Source: CAYLLD01 sp964425135
GTDB taxonomy: Bacteria; Pseudomonadota; Alphaproteobacteria; Rhodobacterales; Rhodobacteraceae
DNA length: 64,000 bases
Direction: 5' to 3'
Assembly: GCA_964425135.1 (NCBI GenBank)
Contig: CAYRKW010000003.1
Location: 20,887 to 84,886 of the forward strand
In this document: piece after piece, positions 34,645 through 44,359 of the stretch
How positions within the stretch are numbered: the first letter of the stretch is position 1
How the letters are laid out: the number at the start of each line of letters is the position of its first letter
Translations under genes and position numbers: made by a program
Notes under the pieces: generated by a model
What the model was told of the DNA's origin: nothing
What the model saw: only the letters and a program-made list of their open reading frames with translations
The model's database searches: none

Positions 34645-35280
34645 TCAGCCCATTTTTGTCAGGGCGGCAGTCAGGGCGGCAACCGAGCCGCCGTTGCGAT
34701 CCAGAATAGCGCGAATTTCGTTGCGCTCTGCCGAGAGCAACTTCACACCTTCGATGATGATGTCGAAAAATTTCAATTGGCCGTCACTATTGATCACGTG
34801 CCATTCGACGGGGAAGGGCTCGGACCACTTTTTGGTCTCGACGAGCGATTGGACAATGATCCCCTTACGCCCATAGTCAGTCGAGCGCGAGATCTCGATA
34901 GATGCGCCTTTAAAATCGGCGAACTGCTTGCCGTATTTGCGCGCCAAATATCCGCTGAGCGCATCGACATACGCGTTCCGCTCTGCGCCAGAGGCTGCGC
35001 GCCAGGGTTGGCCCAAAATCGCACTCGCAATACGCGTGCGATCGCCATAGCGCTGGAAAATGCCTTCAAAATCGCGCAAAACCGCCGCTTGGGATTTGCC
35101 CGCGTTGATGATCGAGAGCACATCGCCCAAGACGCGCTGAATAAGCGCTTCGGCATCTTTGACCGTCATCGCCTGAGCGGGCAGGGCGCTGACAAGCCCC
35201 GCCCCCAATGCCCCCGCACCAAAGGCGCGGCGTGACAGGTTACGGGTCGAAGGCGAAAGGGTCGTCAAGGTCTGCTTCAT
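34645..35280 (-). CDS. MlaC-like periplasmic phospholipid-binding protein
   Basis: A 211-aa protein of the MlaC/Ttg2D family, which carries phospholipid between outer and inner membrane. The N-terminus has a twin-arginine-like signal (LSRRAFGAGALGAG) with cleavage after PAQA. The family pattern YGDRTRIASAILGQPWRAAS is seen. Its start lies inside the end of mlaA (41-nt overlap). The MlaFED transporter genes are not in the window. Confidence 0.88.
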   Translation of the reverse strand: MKQTLTTLSPSTRNLSRRAFGAGALGAGLVSALPAQAMTVKDAEALIQRVLGDVLSIINAGKSQAAVLRDFEGIFQRYGDRTRIASAILGQPWRAASGAERNAYVDALSGYLARKYGKQFADFKGASIEISRSTDYGRKGIIVQSLVETKKWSEPFPVEWHVINSDGQLKFFDIIIEGVKLLSAERNEIRAILDRNGGSVAALTAALTKMG

Positions 35281-35998
35281 TCAATTCACCACCCCGAAGG
35301 GCGTTTCTCCTGTTCTGCAAATAGCCGATCTGTGCCGCCGTGTAGCTGTCCTCAGAGGCATAAAGCACACCGTCGATCACAACGCCCAACCTATGCCTGT
35401 TTCCAACTAAATCCAGCCCCCGCAGCACAGTTACAACCTCTTGCTCGCTTTCCGGCAACAAATTGCCCACAGGATTGATGGTCAAATCAACAATCCGGCC
35501 GAACCCATCACGAAGAGTTGACGGACCAAACAGCGGTAACTCGATGTATGCGCCTTCACCCGCACCCCAGACATACAGTGTTTCGCCGAAATCGGTGCTG
35601 TCATCTGGTAAATCAAGCTGCGATGCCGGATCGAAAATTCCCAGAATTCCGACGGTGGAGTTGATCAAAAACCGCCCCGACATCTTGAACGCAGCGCCCA
35701 AATCGCCTTGCAGCGTGTGATTAACGACGTCAGAGGGCAGCGACAGGTTTGACACTGTGTTTTGCAACGCAATATCAATTGGCTCTGGCGTCACAGCACC
35801 GTAAACCTGCGATGCGGGACGCAAAATCACCCGATCCAGACCTTTGTTGACCTGATGAACCGCACGGTTCACCGGCTCAATCGGATCGTTAACCGTATTC
35901 GCGCGATCGAGTTGCTGGCTACAAGCGGCCAGCGCGAATGAGGCCAATATCAGGAATCTCGCGAAAATTGGCCGAGTTTGATCGAAAAACTGTGACAA
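35240..35998 (-). CDS. mlaA: MlaA (VacJ) outer-membrane lipoprotein
   Basis: Removes phospholipids from the outer leaflet of the outer membrane. The 252-aa product has a lipoprotein signal with lipobox LAAC near residue 27, and the MlaA core NDPIEPVNRAVHQVN, FLINSTVGILGIFDPA and ELPLFGPSTLRDGFG. It is followed in overlap by the MlaC-like gene, a common pairing. The 202-nt gap upstream (35999-36200) is shared with the divergent prtD-like gene and shows no clear motif. Confidence 0.93.
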   Translation of the reverse strand: MSQFFDQTRPIFARFLILASFALAACSQQLDRANTVNDPIEPVNRAVHQVNKGLDRVILRPASQVYGAVTPEPIDIALQNTVSNLSLPSDVVNHTLQGDLGAAFKMSGRFLINSTVGILGIFDPASQLDLPDDSTDFGETLYVWGAGEGAYIELPLFGPSTLRDGFGRIVDLTINPVGNLLPESEQEVVTVLRGLDLVGNRHRLGVVIDGVLYASEDSYTAAQIGYLQNRRNALRGGELNEADLDDPFAFDP

Positions 35999-36200
35999 TG
36001 ATTAACTCCGTTGGGCTTAATCCCTATATAGGGCTGATCGACAGGTCTCAAATTAACCATGATTTCAGTGTAGGACACTATCTGAAAGTAGAATACAAGC
36101 GCGAATACCCTCTATCGGATGAGATGAACAGTAGGCTAAAGGATCGCAGATTCTATGACTCGATCCGGATTCGCGTGCGCAACGAAGGGCAAGGACAGAA

Positions 36201-37934
36201 ATGGCAACTCAGTTTAAGCAAGGCCATAAAGAACTCACACAGGCACTTAAAACCGGTCGCGGGCTGTTTTTCTCGGTCGGCGTATTCAGTATGTTCGTAA
36301 ACCTGCTGATGCTGACCGGACCGCTGTTCATGTTGCAGGTCTATGACCGCGTTTTGGGCTCACGGTCCGAGGAAACGCTGGTCGCGCTTTTTGTGCTCGT
36401 TGGCTTCCTTTACCTGCTGATGGGATTTCTCGATCATGCACGGGGCCGGGTCCTTGCGCGCGTTGGTGCGGAATTCCAGACCGTGCTCGACAAGCGAGTG
36501 TTCGAGGCGGTGCTCAAACGTTCTGTTGTGCCGATGGAACGCTCTCGTCCCGCATCAGGTTTGCGCGATCTTGAATCTGTCCAGCGCCTGATGTCGTCAC
36601 CGGCGCTTTTCGCTGTCTTTGACATGCCGTGGGTGCCGATATTCATGGGCGCGATTTTCATGTTCCACCCGTGGCTGGGCTACCTTGGCCTTGCAGGCGC
36701 TGTGATCATCATTTCGCTGACATTCTTCAACCAATGGCTCACCCGCAAACCGGTTACAGAGGCGAACCAAAAGTCGGCTCAGGCGGAAGGGTTTGCCCAA
36801 TCCATCCGCGAAGAAGGAGAAGTGATCCAGGGTCTTGGCATGCGCGGCGCAGTGCTTGAGCGTTGGCGCGCCAACCGCGACGTCGCGCTGGAGGCCCAGA
36901 TTTCCGCTTCCGACAAGACCGGCACATTTTCCACATCGTCCAAGTCGTTCCGTATGTTCCTGCAGTCCGCCATGCTCGCACTGGGTGCCTATCTGGTGCT
37001 TCAGGGGCAGCTGACAGCGGGTGCGATGATCGCCGGTTCGATCCTGCTGGGCCGCGCGCTTGCGCCGGTTGAGCAGGCTATCGCACAATGGCCGAATGTG
37101 ATCCGCGCGCGTGAGGGTTGGAGTAATCTGACAGAACTTCTGGAAAAGACGCCAGAAGATCAGCCGCGCACAGAATTGCCCAAGCCACGGGCCATCATGG
37201 AAGCGCAACAAATCACTGTTGTTCCGCCGGGCGAACAGGTTGCGACCTTGCGTATGCTCTCTTTTCGGATCGAGCCGGGGCAAGCGATGGGCGTGATCGG
37301 GCCGTCAGGTGCGGGTAAATCCACGCTCGCGCGTGCGATCCTCGGGATTTGGCGACCTGCATCGGGCAAAATGCGTCTCGATGGGGCCTCGCTCGACAAT
37401 TACGACAATGATGCACTGGGCAGCTACATCGGCTATTTGCCACAAGACGTGACGCTTTTTGCAGGCTCGATTGCCGAAAATATCGCCCGTATGTCCACAT
37501 CGCCTGATCCTGCCAAAGTCGTCGAAGCGGCCAAGAAAGCGGGCGCGCATGACATGATCCTGAAAATGCCAGCAGGCTATGACACGCAGATCACCTCCGG
37601 CTCAGGTCGCCTGTCGGGCGGTCAGAAACAGCGGGTTGGTCTGGCGCGTGCCATGTACGGCGACCCGGTCCTTCTGGTCCTCGATGAGCCGAACTCCAAT
37701 CTCGATAGCGCAGGCTCCGAAGCGCTCAACACAGCGATCCGCCAGATGAAAGAGGACGGCAAATCGGTCATCATCATGGCCCACCGGCCTGCGGCAATCG
37801 CTGAGTGCGATCTGCTTCTCTATGTTGAAAACGGCATGCGCAAGGCCTTCGGTCCGCGCGATGATGTCCTGCGCGAGCAGCTCAAAAACTACAATCAGGT
37901 CGCTGGTGCGATCAACAAACAGCAGGAGGCATAG
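36201..37934 (+). CDS. prtD: Type I secretion ABC transporter (PrtD family)
   Basis: Inner-membrane ABC exporter of 577 aa with a membrane half (residues 20-310) and an ATPase half. Walker A GPSGAGKST, signature LSGGQKQRVG and Walker B VLLVLDEP are seen, and there is no N-terminal peptidase-like domain. That layout fits PrtD/HasD, which export RTX proteases or hemophores. AAGGA is 7 nt upstream. The membrane-fusion gene starts 3 nt after the stop. No RTX substrate gene is adjacent. Confidence 0.93.
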   Translation: MATQFKQGHKELTQALKTGRGLFFSVGVFSMFVNLLMLTGPLFMLQVYDRVLGSRSEETLVALFVLVGFLYLLMGFLDHARGRVLARVGAEFQTVLDKRVFEAVLKRSVVPMERSRPASGLRDLESVQRLMSSPALFAVFDMPWVPIFMGAIFMFHPWLGYLGLAGAVIIISLTFFNQWLTRKPVTEANQKSAQAEGFAQSIREEGEVIQGLGMRGAVLERWRANRDVALEAQISASDKTGTFSTSSKSFRMFLQSAMLALGAYLVLQGQLTAGAMIAGSILLGRALAPVEQAIAQWPNVIRAREGWSNLTELLEKTPEDQPRTELPKPRAIMEAQQITVVPPGEQVATLRMLSFRIEPGQAMGVIGPSGAGKSTLARAILGIWRPASGKMRLDGASLDNYDNDALGSYIGYLPQDVTLFAGSIAENIARMSTSPDPAKVVEAAKKAGAHDMILKMPAGYDTQITSGSGRLSGGQKQRVGLARAMYGDPVLLVLDEPNSNLDSAGSEALNTAIRQMKEDGKSVIIMAHRPAAIAECDLLLYVENGMRKAFGPRDDVLREQLKNYNQVAGAINKQQEA

Positions 37935-37937
37935 CTC

Positions 37938-39272
37938 ATGGCTCAGCTTCAATTGCCCGGACCATCCAAGAAACCCAAACGCCAGTGGCGCGCCTCCAAA
38001 CATATGTCCATCGGCTTCATCGCGCTCGCGGTGCTCGTTGCCGGACTTGGCGGTTGGGCGGTCATGGCCAATATCGCAGGCGCGATTGTCAGCTCCGGTA
38101 GCATCGAGGTCGAAGCCAACCGTCAGGTTGTCCAGCACCCCGAAGGCGGTGTCGTCGGCGAGATCAATGTCGTTGATGGCGATCTTGTTGAAGCCGGCAC
38201 AGTCCTCATCCGATTTGATGACACATTGCTGCGCAGCGAACTTGCCGTGATCGAAGGCCAGCTCTTTGAGATCATCGCCCGAAAAGCCCGCCTGCGGGCA
38301 GAGCGTGACGGTGCTGACGAGATTACCTTCACCGGCGAGTTGGAAGAGCTGGCGCGTGGGTCCGACATTGATATTGAGGAACTCAAGGAAGGTCAGCAAC
38401 GCCTCTTCGAAGCGCGCCGCAAGTCGCTTGCGCAGGAAGCGGAACAACTTGGCGAGCGCAAGATTCAGATCGGCCAGCAGATCGAAGGGACGCAAGCCCA
38501 GCTGTCCTCGCTCACACGGCAGTTGGAGCTTCTGACCGAAGAACTCGCTGACCAGCAAGAGCTGTTGGACAAAGGCTTGGCGCAGGCCAGTCGCGTTCTG
38601 GCCTTGCAACGCGACGAAGCGCGTCTTTTTGGTCAGGTCGGCGAACTGCAGGCTGGTGTTGCCGAAGCGCGCGGACGGATTGCCGAAATTGAGATCGAAC
38701 TTCTCAAGCTGCAAAGCAGTCTGCGCGAGGAGGCGATCACCACCTTGCGCGATCTTCAATACAACGAGATCGAGCTGAAAGAACGGCGGCTCACATCGCT
38801 CGAAACCCTCTCCCGCCTCGAAGTGCGCGCGCCACTCTCGGGTATCGTTTACGGTAAGGTTGTGCATGCGCTGCGCTCGGTCGTGCGCGCTGCCGAACCG
38901 ATGATGTACATCGTCCCGCAAGACAGCCCGCTGGTGATCAGCTCGCGCATTGAAACGATCCACATCGACGAGGTTCAGGTGGGACAGGAGGCCAAGCTGG
39001 TTTTCTCTACATTCGATGCCCGTACAACGCCTGAGTTAAATGGCAAAGTGACCCGGGTGTCGGCGGATGTCATCACCGATGAAGTCACCGGAATGCCGTA
39101 TTACGAGGCCGAAATCCTGCCTGACGAAGGTGAATTGGCGAAGCTCGAAGGCAAGGAACTGCTGCCCGGCATGCCGGTGGAGAGTTTCATCAAAACCCGC
39201 GACCGCACACCGCTCTCTTATCTGGTGAAACCGCTGGCTGATTACTTCAACCGCGCTTTCCGCGAAAGCTGA
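37938..39272 (+). CDS. prtE: Type I secretion membrane fusion protein (HlyD/PrtE family)
   Basis: A 444-aa periplasmic adaptor with one N-terminal membrane helix (residues 27-49), a lipoyl-like half motif, a long coiled-coil hairpin (about 100-290) and a beta-barrel end ending LVKPLADYFNRAFRES, typical of the family. It pairs with the adjacent ABC exporter. An outer-membrane TolC gene is not next to it; the one at 55.6 kb lies with the other system. Confidence 0.93.
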   Translation: MAQLQLPGPSKKPKRQWRASKHMSIGFIALAVLVAGLGGWAVMANIAGAIVSSGSIEVEANRQVVQHPEGGVVGEINVVDGDLVEAGTVLIRFDDTLLRSELAVIEGQLFEIIARKARLRAERDGADEITFTGELEELARGSDIDIEELKEGQQRLFEARRKSLAQEAEQLGERKIQIGQQIEGTQAQLSSLTRQLELLTEELADQQELLDKGLAQASRVLALQRDEARLFGQVGELQAGVAEARGRIAEIEIELLKLQSSLREEAITTLRDLQYNEIELKERRLTSLETLSRLEVRAPLSGIVYGKVVHALRSVVRAAEPMMYIVPQDSPLVISSRIETIHIDEVQVGQEAKLVFSTFDARTTPELNGKVTRVSADVITDEVTGMPYYEAEILPDEGELAKLEGKELLPGMPVESFIKTRDRTPLSYLVKPLADYFNRAFRES

Positions 39273-39374
39273 TCACGCAACAAATCCGCTGCGGTGCATG
39301 ATTTTTGCATTTTATCCGTATCGCAGCGGGGGTACTGTCCCTCTGAAACTGGAATTTGAGAAGGACACGGACCC

Positions 39375-39842
39375 ATGGCCGGAACAATCGACGCGCGCCT
39401 CGCAGAGCTTGGTATTGAACTGCCGGACGCGCCCGCGCCTGCAGCGAACTACGTACCATACGTGCAATCGGGCAATTTGCTGTTCATCTCCGGCCAAATC
39501 TCCCGCGATGACAGTGGCCTGATCACTGGCAAGGTCGGCGCAGAACTGGATACAGCCCAAGGCGCAGCCGCTGCCCGCACCTGCGCGCTGGCGCTGATCG
39601 CCCAGGCCAAAGCGGCCTGCGACGGCGATCTGGGCAAGATCACCCGTGTCGTCAAACTCACCGGCTTTGTGAATTCCACGCCCGATTTCGCCGAACAACC
39701 GCAAGTGATCAACGGCGCATCCGATGTCATCGCGGATATTTTCGGCGACAAAATCGGCGCCCATGCCCGCGCCGCCGTCAGCGCAGGCGCTCTCCCGCTC
39801 GGCGTTGCGGTGGAGATCGAGGCGGTGTTCGAACTGGCATGA
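39375..39842 (+). CDS. ridA: RidA family protein (enamine/imine deaminase)
   Basis: A 155-aa member of the YjgF/YER057c/UK114 family, longer than E. coli RidA (128 aa). Family features include GNLLFISGQISRD and KLTGFVNSTPDF. The classical substrate-binding Arg of RidA is not obvious at the expected GAHARAAVSAGALP segment, where HARAAV does supply one. It overlaps the next gene by 4 nt (ATGA). Confidence 0.88.
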   Translation: MAGTIDARLAELGIELPDAPAPAANYVPYVQSGNLLFISGQISRDDSGLITGKVGAELDTAQGAAAARTCALALIAQAKAACDGDLGKITRVVKLTGFVNSTPDFAEQPQVINGASDVIADIFGDKIGAHARAAVSAGALPLGVAVEIEAVFELA

Positions 39843-40606
39843 CCGGCAGGCTCGACCTTCGATTTCTGGACGCCCCGCTTGCGCATCGCGGCCTGCATGA
39901 CCGCGATGCGGGTATCATCGAAAACTCGATCTCAGCGGTGCGCGCTGCCGTCGATGCTGGCTTTGGGATCGAGATTGATATCCAAGCCGCCTCCGACGCC
40001 ACCCCGATGGTATTCCATGACGACACGCTTGATCGCCTGACAGGGCTCACTGGACCCATCGTTGTTCAACCCGTCGAGAAGCTCGAAGCAACAGCTTTGA
40101 CCGGCGGCAGCGATTCTATCCACACGCTGGAAGATATTCTGGCGGAGGTGGCGGGACAGGTTCCCTTGCTCATCGAGATCAAGGATCAGGATGGGGCGCT
40201 CGGCCCCGATATGGGCGCGCTCCCCAAAACCACTGCTGCGGCGCTCGCAGATTATGACGGCCCCCTCGCGGTCATGTCTTTCAACCCCCATGCGATTGCA
40301 GATTTTGCCCATCACGCCCCGCATATCGCGCGCGGGATTGTCACGGATCCGTTTAACGCAAACGATTGGCCGCATGTCTCGCAGCACCGCCGGTCCCAAT
40401 TGCGCGAGGTGCCTGATGTTGAGACCCTCGATCTTGATTTCATCTCGCACAATGTCCGCGACCTCAGCGCCCCGCCGGTCGCACGGGTCAAACGCAGCGG
40501 AAAGCCTGTCTTTTGCTGGACCGTTCGTGATGCGCAGACAGAAGCACGGGCCCGCAAAATTGCCGACAATATCACCTTCGAAGGCTACCACCCGTCTGGA
40601 CGCTGA
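39839..40606 (+). CDS. Glycerophosphodiester phosphodiesterase family protein
   Basis: A 255-aa TIM-barrel enzyme of the GDPD family without a signal peptide, so cytoplasmic. The catalytic motif is clear: AHRGLHD...IENS, GIEIDIQ, and MVFHDDTLDRLTG. The end CWTVRDAQ resembles the family WTVN. It is translationally coupled to ridA. Confidence 0.92.
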   Translation: MTGRLDLRFLDAPLAHRGLHDRDAGIIENSISAVRAAVDAGFGIEIDIQAASDATPMVFHDDTLDRLTGLTGPIVVQPVEKLEATALTGGSDSIHTLEDILAEVAGQVPLLIEIKDQDGALGPDMGALPKTTAAALADYDGPLAVMSFNPHAIADFAHHAPHIARGIVTDPFNANDWPHVSQHRRSQLREVPDVETLDLDFISHNVRDLSAPPVARVKRSGKPVFCWTVRDAQTEARARKIADNITFEGYHPSGR

Positions 40607-40654
40607 CCCAAGGCAGCCTATTTAACCTATCGTGGCACGTAAAACCTAAGGCCA

Positions 40655-41842
40655 ATGGATCAAAGCACCATCGAAGTGAGTGTGATCGGCACGCTCGGCG
40701 ACATCAGCCAGGCCGAGTGGGATGCCTGCGCGCGCGTCACACCGGATGGAAGCGCACGCGCGTTCGACCCCTTCACCCAATACGCATTCCTCAAAGCGCT
40801 CGAAGACAGCGGCTCTGTCGGAGATCGCACCGGCTGGATCCCACGCTATCTGATCGCCCGCAAGGGTGCTCAGGTCATTGGCGTCATGCCGCTCTACATC
40901 AAAATGCACAGTCAGGGCGAATACGTCTTCGATCACAATTGGGCGCATGCCTATGAACAATCGGGCGCCGCCTACTATCCTAAACTGCAAGCCGCTGTCC
41001 CCTTCACCCCCGCATCGGGCCGTCGCTTGCTCGCCCGCCCCGGCTATGAGGCGATTGTCCAAGCCGCACTCGTCGAAGGCGCGGTGCAGGTGGCTGCACA
41101 AAATGACCTGTCGTCGGTCCATATCACCTTCTGCGATGCAGCGGAATATCAGGCTGCCGGTGCGCTGGGCCTCTTGCAACGTACCGGCCAGCAATTTCAT
41201 TGGGTCAACGACGACTACGCCGATTTTGACGCCTTCCTTGCTGATCTGTCATCACGCAAACGCAAAAATATCCGCAAGGAACGCCGTTCAGCCCAGAGCT
41301 TTGGCGGCGAAATTATCCAGAAAAGCGGCGCGCAAATCACACCCGAAGACTGGGACGCCTTCTGGGTGTTCTACCAGGATACAGGCGCCCGCAAATGGGG
41401 TTCACCCTACCTCACCCGCAGCTTTTTTGATCTGGTACAAGCTGCCCTTGGCGACGATCTGCTGCTGGTTCTGGCGATGCGCGACGGGCGCCCGATCGCA
41501 GGCGCGCTCAACCTGATCGGCGCGGAATGCCTTTACGGGCGCTACTGGGGCTGCACCGAGCATCACAACTGCCTGCATTTCGAAATCTGCTACTATCAAG
41601 CCATCGATTACGCCATCGCAAACGGATTAAAACGCGTCGAGGCAGGCGCGCAGGGCCAACACAAACTCGCCAGAGGCTATATGCCCGCGCCAACCTATTC
41701 GCTGCACTGGATCGCCGACCCCCGCTTCAGAGACGCGGTTTCCAACTATCTCGATGCAGAACGCGCTGCAGTTGATGAGGAAATCGAAATCCTCACCGAC
41801 TACGGCCCGTTCAAAACCGTCTCAATCGAAGAACAGGACTGA
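40655..41842 (+). CDS. FemAB-like GNAT family protein (PF04339 / DUF482 type)
   Basis: A 395-aa protein of the group often labelled peptidoglycan biosynthesis or GNAT N-acetyltransferase. Landmarks are DPFTQYAFLKALEDSG, RKRKNIRKERR (about residues 205-215), GALNLIG...YGRYWGC and KLARGYMPAPTYS. The exact acyl or amino-acyl transfer is unknown. It is followed by a small gap that holds copy 3 of the two-hairpin element. Confidence 0.88.
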   Translation: MDQSTIEVSVIGTLGDISQAEWDACARVTPDGSARAFDPFTQYAFLKALEDSGSVGDRTGWIPRYLIARKGAQVIGVMPLYIKMHSQGEYVFDHNWAHAYEQSGAAYYPKLQAAVPFTPASGRRLLARPGYEAIVQAALVEGAVQVAAQNDLSSVHITFCDAAEYQAAGALGLLQRTGQQFHWVNDDYADFDAFLADLSSRKRKNIRKERRSAQSFGGEIIQKSGAQITPEDWDAFWVFYQDTGARKWGSPYLTRSFFDLVQAALGDDLLLVLAMRDGRPIAGALNLIGAECLYGRYWGCTEHHNCLHFEICYYQAIDYAIANGLKRVEAGAQGQHKLARGYMPAPTYSLHWIADPRFRDAVSNYLDAERAAVDEEIEILTDYGPFKTVSIEEQD

Positions 41843-41871
41843 TGTCGCGCCCGCCAAGAGATGAGCGCAAC

Positions 41872-41942
41872 TTCTTTGGTTCGGAAAATTCCCGCTGCGC
41901 GCGCAAGCGCAAAACCAATGACGCGAGCCGCGTCAGCGGCTC
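41872..41942 (-). terminator. Two-hairpin 3'-end element, copy 3 (after the peroxiredoxin)
   Basis: In the peroxiredoxin direction, stem GAGCCGC / GCGGCTC with loop TGAC (41925-41942) is followed by GCGTCATT, the stem GCGC-TTGC-GCGC, AGCGGGAATTTT and GAACCAAAGAAG. Compared with copy 1, one stem pair changes on both sides (C-G to A-T), a compensatory change. Confidence 0.75.
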
Positions 41943-41947
41943 ACGGA

Positions 41948-42436
41948 CTACATCGCCTCCAGCAGGCTCTCACCGGCAGAAATCGTGCATTCGCCTGGGC
42001 TGTCTTCGATCTGAAGATTGGACACAACCCCATCCTCCACGACCATTGCAAACCGCTTCGAGCGATTGATCAGCCCAACCGGCTCTGCCGTGAAATCAAG
42101 CCCCATCGCCGCCGTGAAACTGCCATCCGCATCCGAGAGCATCCGAATTCCGGCCTTATCCGCACCAACATCGCCGCCCCAGGCCTGCATGACAAACACA
42201 TCATTAACTGACAAACAGATGATCTCATCCACACCTTTGGCATCAAATCCGGCTTTGGTGCGGATAAACGATGGCAAATGCGCCGATGAACACGTCGGGG
42301 TGTAGGCACCCGGCAAACCAAACAGCACCACCTTGCGCCCCTTGAACAGCGCATCGGTCGTATATTCCGCCGGACCATCGCCGGTCATCTCGCGCAAGGT
42401 TGCATTGGGAAGCGTATCGCCGTTTGAAATAGCCAT
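41948..42436 (-). CDS. Peroxiredoxin (Prx5 / AhpE-like)
   Basis: A 162-aa thiol peroxidase. The peroxidatic Cys lies in PGAYTPTCSSAHLP (about residue 49). The start at 42436 (MAISNGDTLP) has AAGGAACC about 7 nt upstream; the frame is open to 42667 but the extension looks non-coding and would run under the divergent reductase gene. The C-terminal ECTISAGESLLEAM is a second Cys that could resolve the disulfide. Confidence 0.93.
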   Translation of the reverse strand: MAISNGDTLPNATLREMTGDGPAEYTTDALFKGRKVVLFGLPGAYTPTCSSAHLPSFIRTKAGFDAKGVDEIICLSVNDVFVMQAWGGDVGADKAGIRMLSDADGSFTAAMGLDFTAEPVGLINRSKRFAMVVEDGVVSNLQIEDSPGECTISAGESLLEAM

Positions 42437-42544
42437 AATGAGGGTTCCTTGATGGGTTGAAGTCTTGCCAAATTCCTGAACTCTATTAAGCAAGTCAAAG
42501 CGGCAAGTGCCAGCAGGTTTTCCAATAGCAGGAGTAGCGCGCGA

Positions 42545-43750
42545 ATGAGCAGGATCGTTGTAATCGGCGCAGGTCAAGCCGGTGCCTCCCTCGTTGCCCG
42601 TCTGCGAAAACAGGGTTTTGACGGGGAAATCTGCCTTCTCGGGGCGGAGCCGGTGCTCCCCTATCAACGCCCGCCTTTGTCGAAAAAATACCTCACCGGT
42701 GAGATGGAGCTTGAGCGCCTCTTTTTGCGTCCTCGCAGCTTTTACGATCAGGAAAACATAGACCTGCGACTTGATACACAGGTCACGCAGATTAATCCCA
42801 GCGCCAAGACCATATCGCTCGGCGCGGAAAAACTGGCCTATGATCAGCTTGCGCTGACCACAGGCTCCGTGCCGCGCAACCTGCCCGCATCCATCGGCGG
42901 CGCGCTGGGCGGCGTATATACTGTGCGAAATCTTGCGGATGTGGATGCCATGGCCCCCGAATTTCGCGAAAATGCGCGCGTTTTGATCGTTGGCGGTGGC
43001 TATATAGGTCTTGAGGCGGCTTCAGTTGCGGCCTCTCGCGGTCTCAGTGTCACGCTCGTTGAGATGGCCGACCGTATCTTGCAACGGGTCGCATCACCAC
43101 AAACGTCCGATTTCTTCCGCAATTTGCACCAAAGCCATGGCGTCGATATCCGCGAAGGCGTCGGTCTCGACCGCCTCACCGGCGAAACCCGTGTGCAGGG
43201 CGCGATCCTGACCAATGGCGATGAGATTGCAGTAGATTTTGTGATTGTGGGCGTCGGGATCGAGCCTGACATCGCGCTCGCGCAGGCCGCCGGTCTGGAG
43301 ATTGAGAACGGAATTAAAGTCGATGCATTGGGCCGCACCTCCGACGCATCCATTTACGCCGCTGGCGATTGCTGCTCCTTCCCGCATGAAGGCGGCAGGC
43401 TCCGCCTCGAATCCGTTCCCAACGCCATCGATCAGGCCGAAGCGGTCGCTGACGCGATGCTTGGCGGGACCGAACCCTACCTTCCAAATGTCTGGTTCTG
43501 GTCCGATCAATATGACGTCACGCTGCAAATCGCGGGACTCAACAGCAGTTACACGGATGTTGTGACGCGTAAGGATGGCGAGCGGATATCATTTTGGTAT
43601 TTCAAAGACGAGACATTGCTCGCGGTCGATGCGGTGCGCGATGCGCGGGCTTATATGCTGGGCAAACGCTGGCTTGCGCAAGGTGTCTCACCTTCGCGCT
43701 TGGATGTTGCCGATCCATCGCTTGAGCTGAAAACTCTGACCGTCACCTGA
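42545..43750 (+). CDS. NAD(P)/FAD-dependent ferredoxin reductase
   Basis: A 401-aa reductase similar to rhodocoxin or putidaredoxin reductases. FAD motif GAGQAGAS at residues 7-14, NAD motif VGGGYIGLEAAS near 150, second FAD motif IYAAGDCCSFPH near 275. It would move electrons from NAD(P)H to a ferredoxin, commonly for a P450 or Rieske oxygenase; neither lies in the window. The rsmD start overlaps its stop by 1 nt (TGATG). Confidence 0.9.
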   Translation: MSRIVVIGAGQAGASLVARLRKQGFDGEICLLGAEPVLPYQRPPLSKKYLTGEMELERLFLRPRSFYDQENIDLRLDTQVTQINPSAKTISLGAEKLAYDQLALTTGSVPRNLPASIGGALGGVYTVRNLADVDAMAPEFRENARVLIVGGGYIGLEAASVAASRGLSVTLVEMADRILQRVASPQTSDFFRNLHQSHGVDIREGVGLDRLTGETRVQGAILTNGDEIAVDFVIVGVGIEPDIALAQAAGLEIENGIKVDALGRTSDASIYAAGDCCSFPHEGGRLRLESVPNAIDQAEAVADAMLGGTEPYLPNVWFWSDQYDVTLQIAGLNSSYTDVVTRKDGERISFWYFKDETLLAVDAVRDARAYMLGKRWLAQGVSPSRLDVADPSLELKTLTVT

Positions 43751-44304
43751 TGCGCATCGTCGGCGGACGCTTCAGGGGCAGGGCGCTAGCCGCCGTTGGC
43801 AAAGGCGATGCTGCCGCCCATCTGCGTCCAACGACCGATCGCGTGCGCGAGGCGCTGTTTAACGTCCTGGAGCACCGCTTTGGCGGCTTCGACACCGCCA
43901 ATGTCCTTGATGTTTTCGCAGGCAGTGGCGCGCTGGGTCTTGAGGCGTTATCGCGCGGGGCATCGCATGTCACTTTCGTAGAAAATGGTCGTGCAGGTGC
44001 CAATCTGATCACAAGAAACATCGCGCAATTGGGCGTCGCAGATCAAGCAAAGCTCCTGCGCCGCGACGCGCTAAAGCTCGGGAACTGCGAGACCGATCTT
44101 TTCGATATCGCCTTCCTCGACCCGCCCTATGGAAAAGCAATGGGCACCCGCGCGCTCGAAAAACTCGTATCAGGTGGTTGGCTCAAACGCGCCGCGCTGA
44201 TTGTGCTCGAAGAGGGCGCATCTGCAGAGTTTCCGTTGGGCATCACGCTCCAAGACGCGCGCCGCTATGGGGATACGCATATCCACATCGGTGAGTTTGC
44301 GTAA
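43750..44304 (+). CDS. rsmD: 16S rRNA (guanine966-N2)-methyltransferase RsmD
   Basis: A 184-aa methyltransferase for 16S rRNA. The start MRIVGGRFRGR, the segment LRPTTDRVREALFN, the SAM motif VLDVFAGSGALGLEALSRGA and the catalytic DPPYG match the family. It overlaps the upstream reductase by 1 nt. Confidence 0.94.
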   Translation: MRIVGGRFRGRALAAVGKGDAAAHLRPTTDRVREALFNVLEHRFGGFDTANVLDVFAGSGALGLEALSRGASHVTFVENGRAGANLITRNIAQLGVADQAKLLRRDALKLGNCETDLFDIAFLDPPYGKAMGTRALEKLVSGGWLKRAALIVLEEGASAEFPLGITLQDARRYGDTHIHIGEFA

Positions 44305-44359
44305 TGTCGTGGCATCAAATCCAGTGCCTCGCTCAGTCGCGACCAGCAACCACGCCATG

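Noticed and set aside
37602..38963. A 453-aa frame on the minus strand across prtD-prtE
   Set aside because: It is antisense to two strong, motif-bearing genes in a GC-rich region, where long open shadow frames are common. Its product has no sensible domain.
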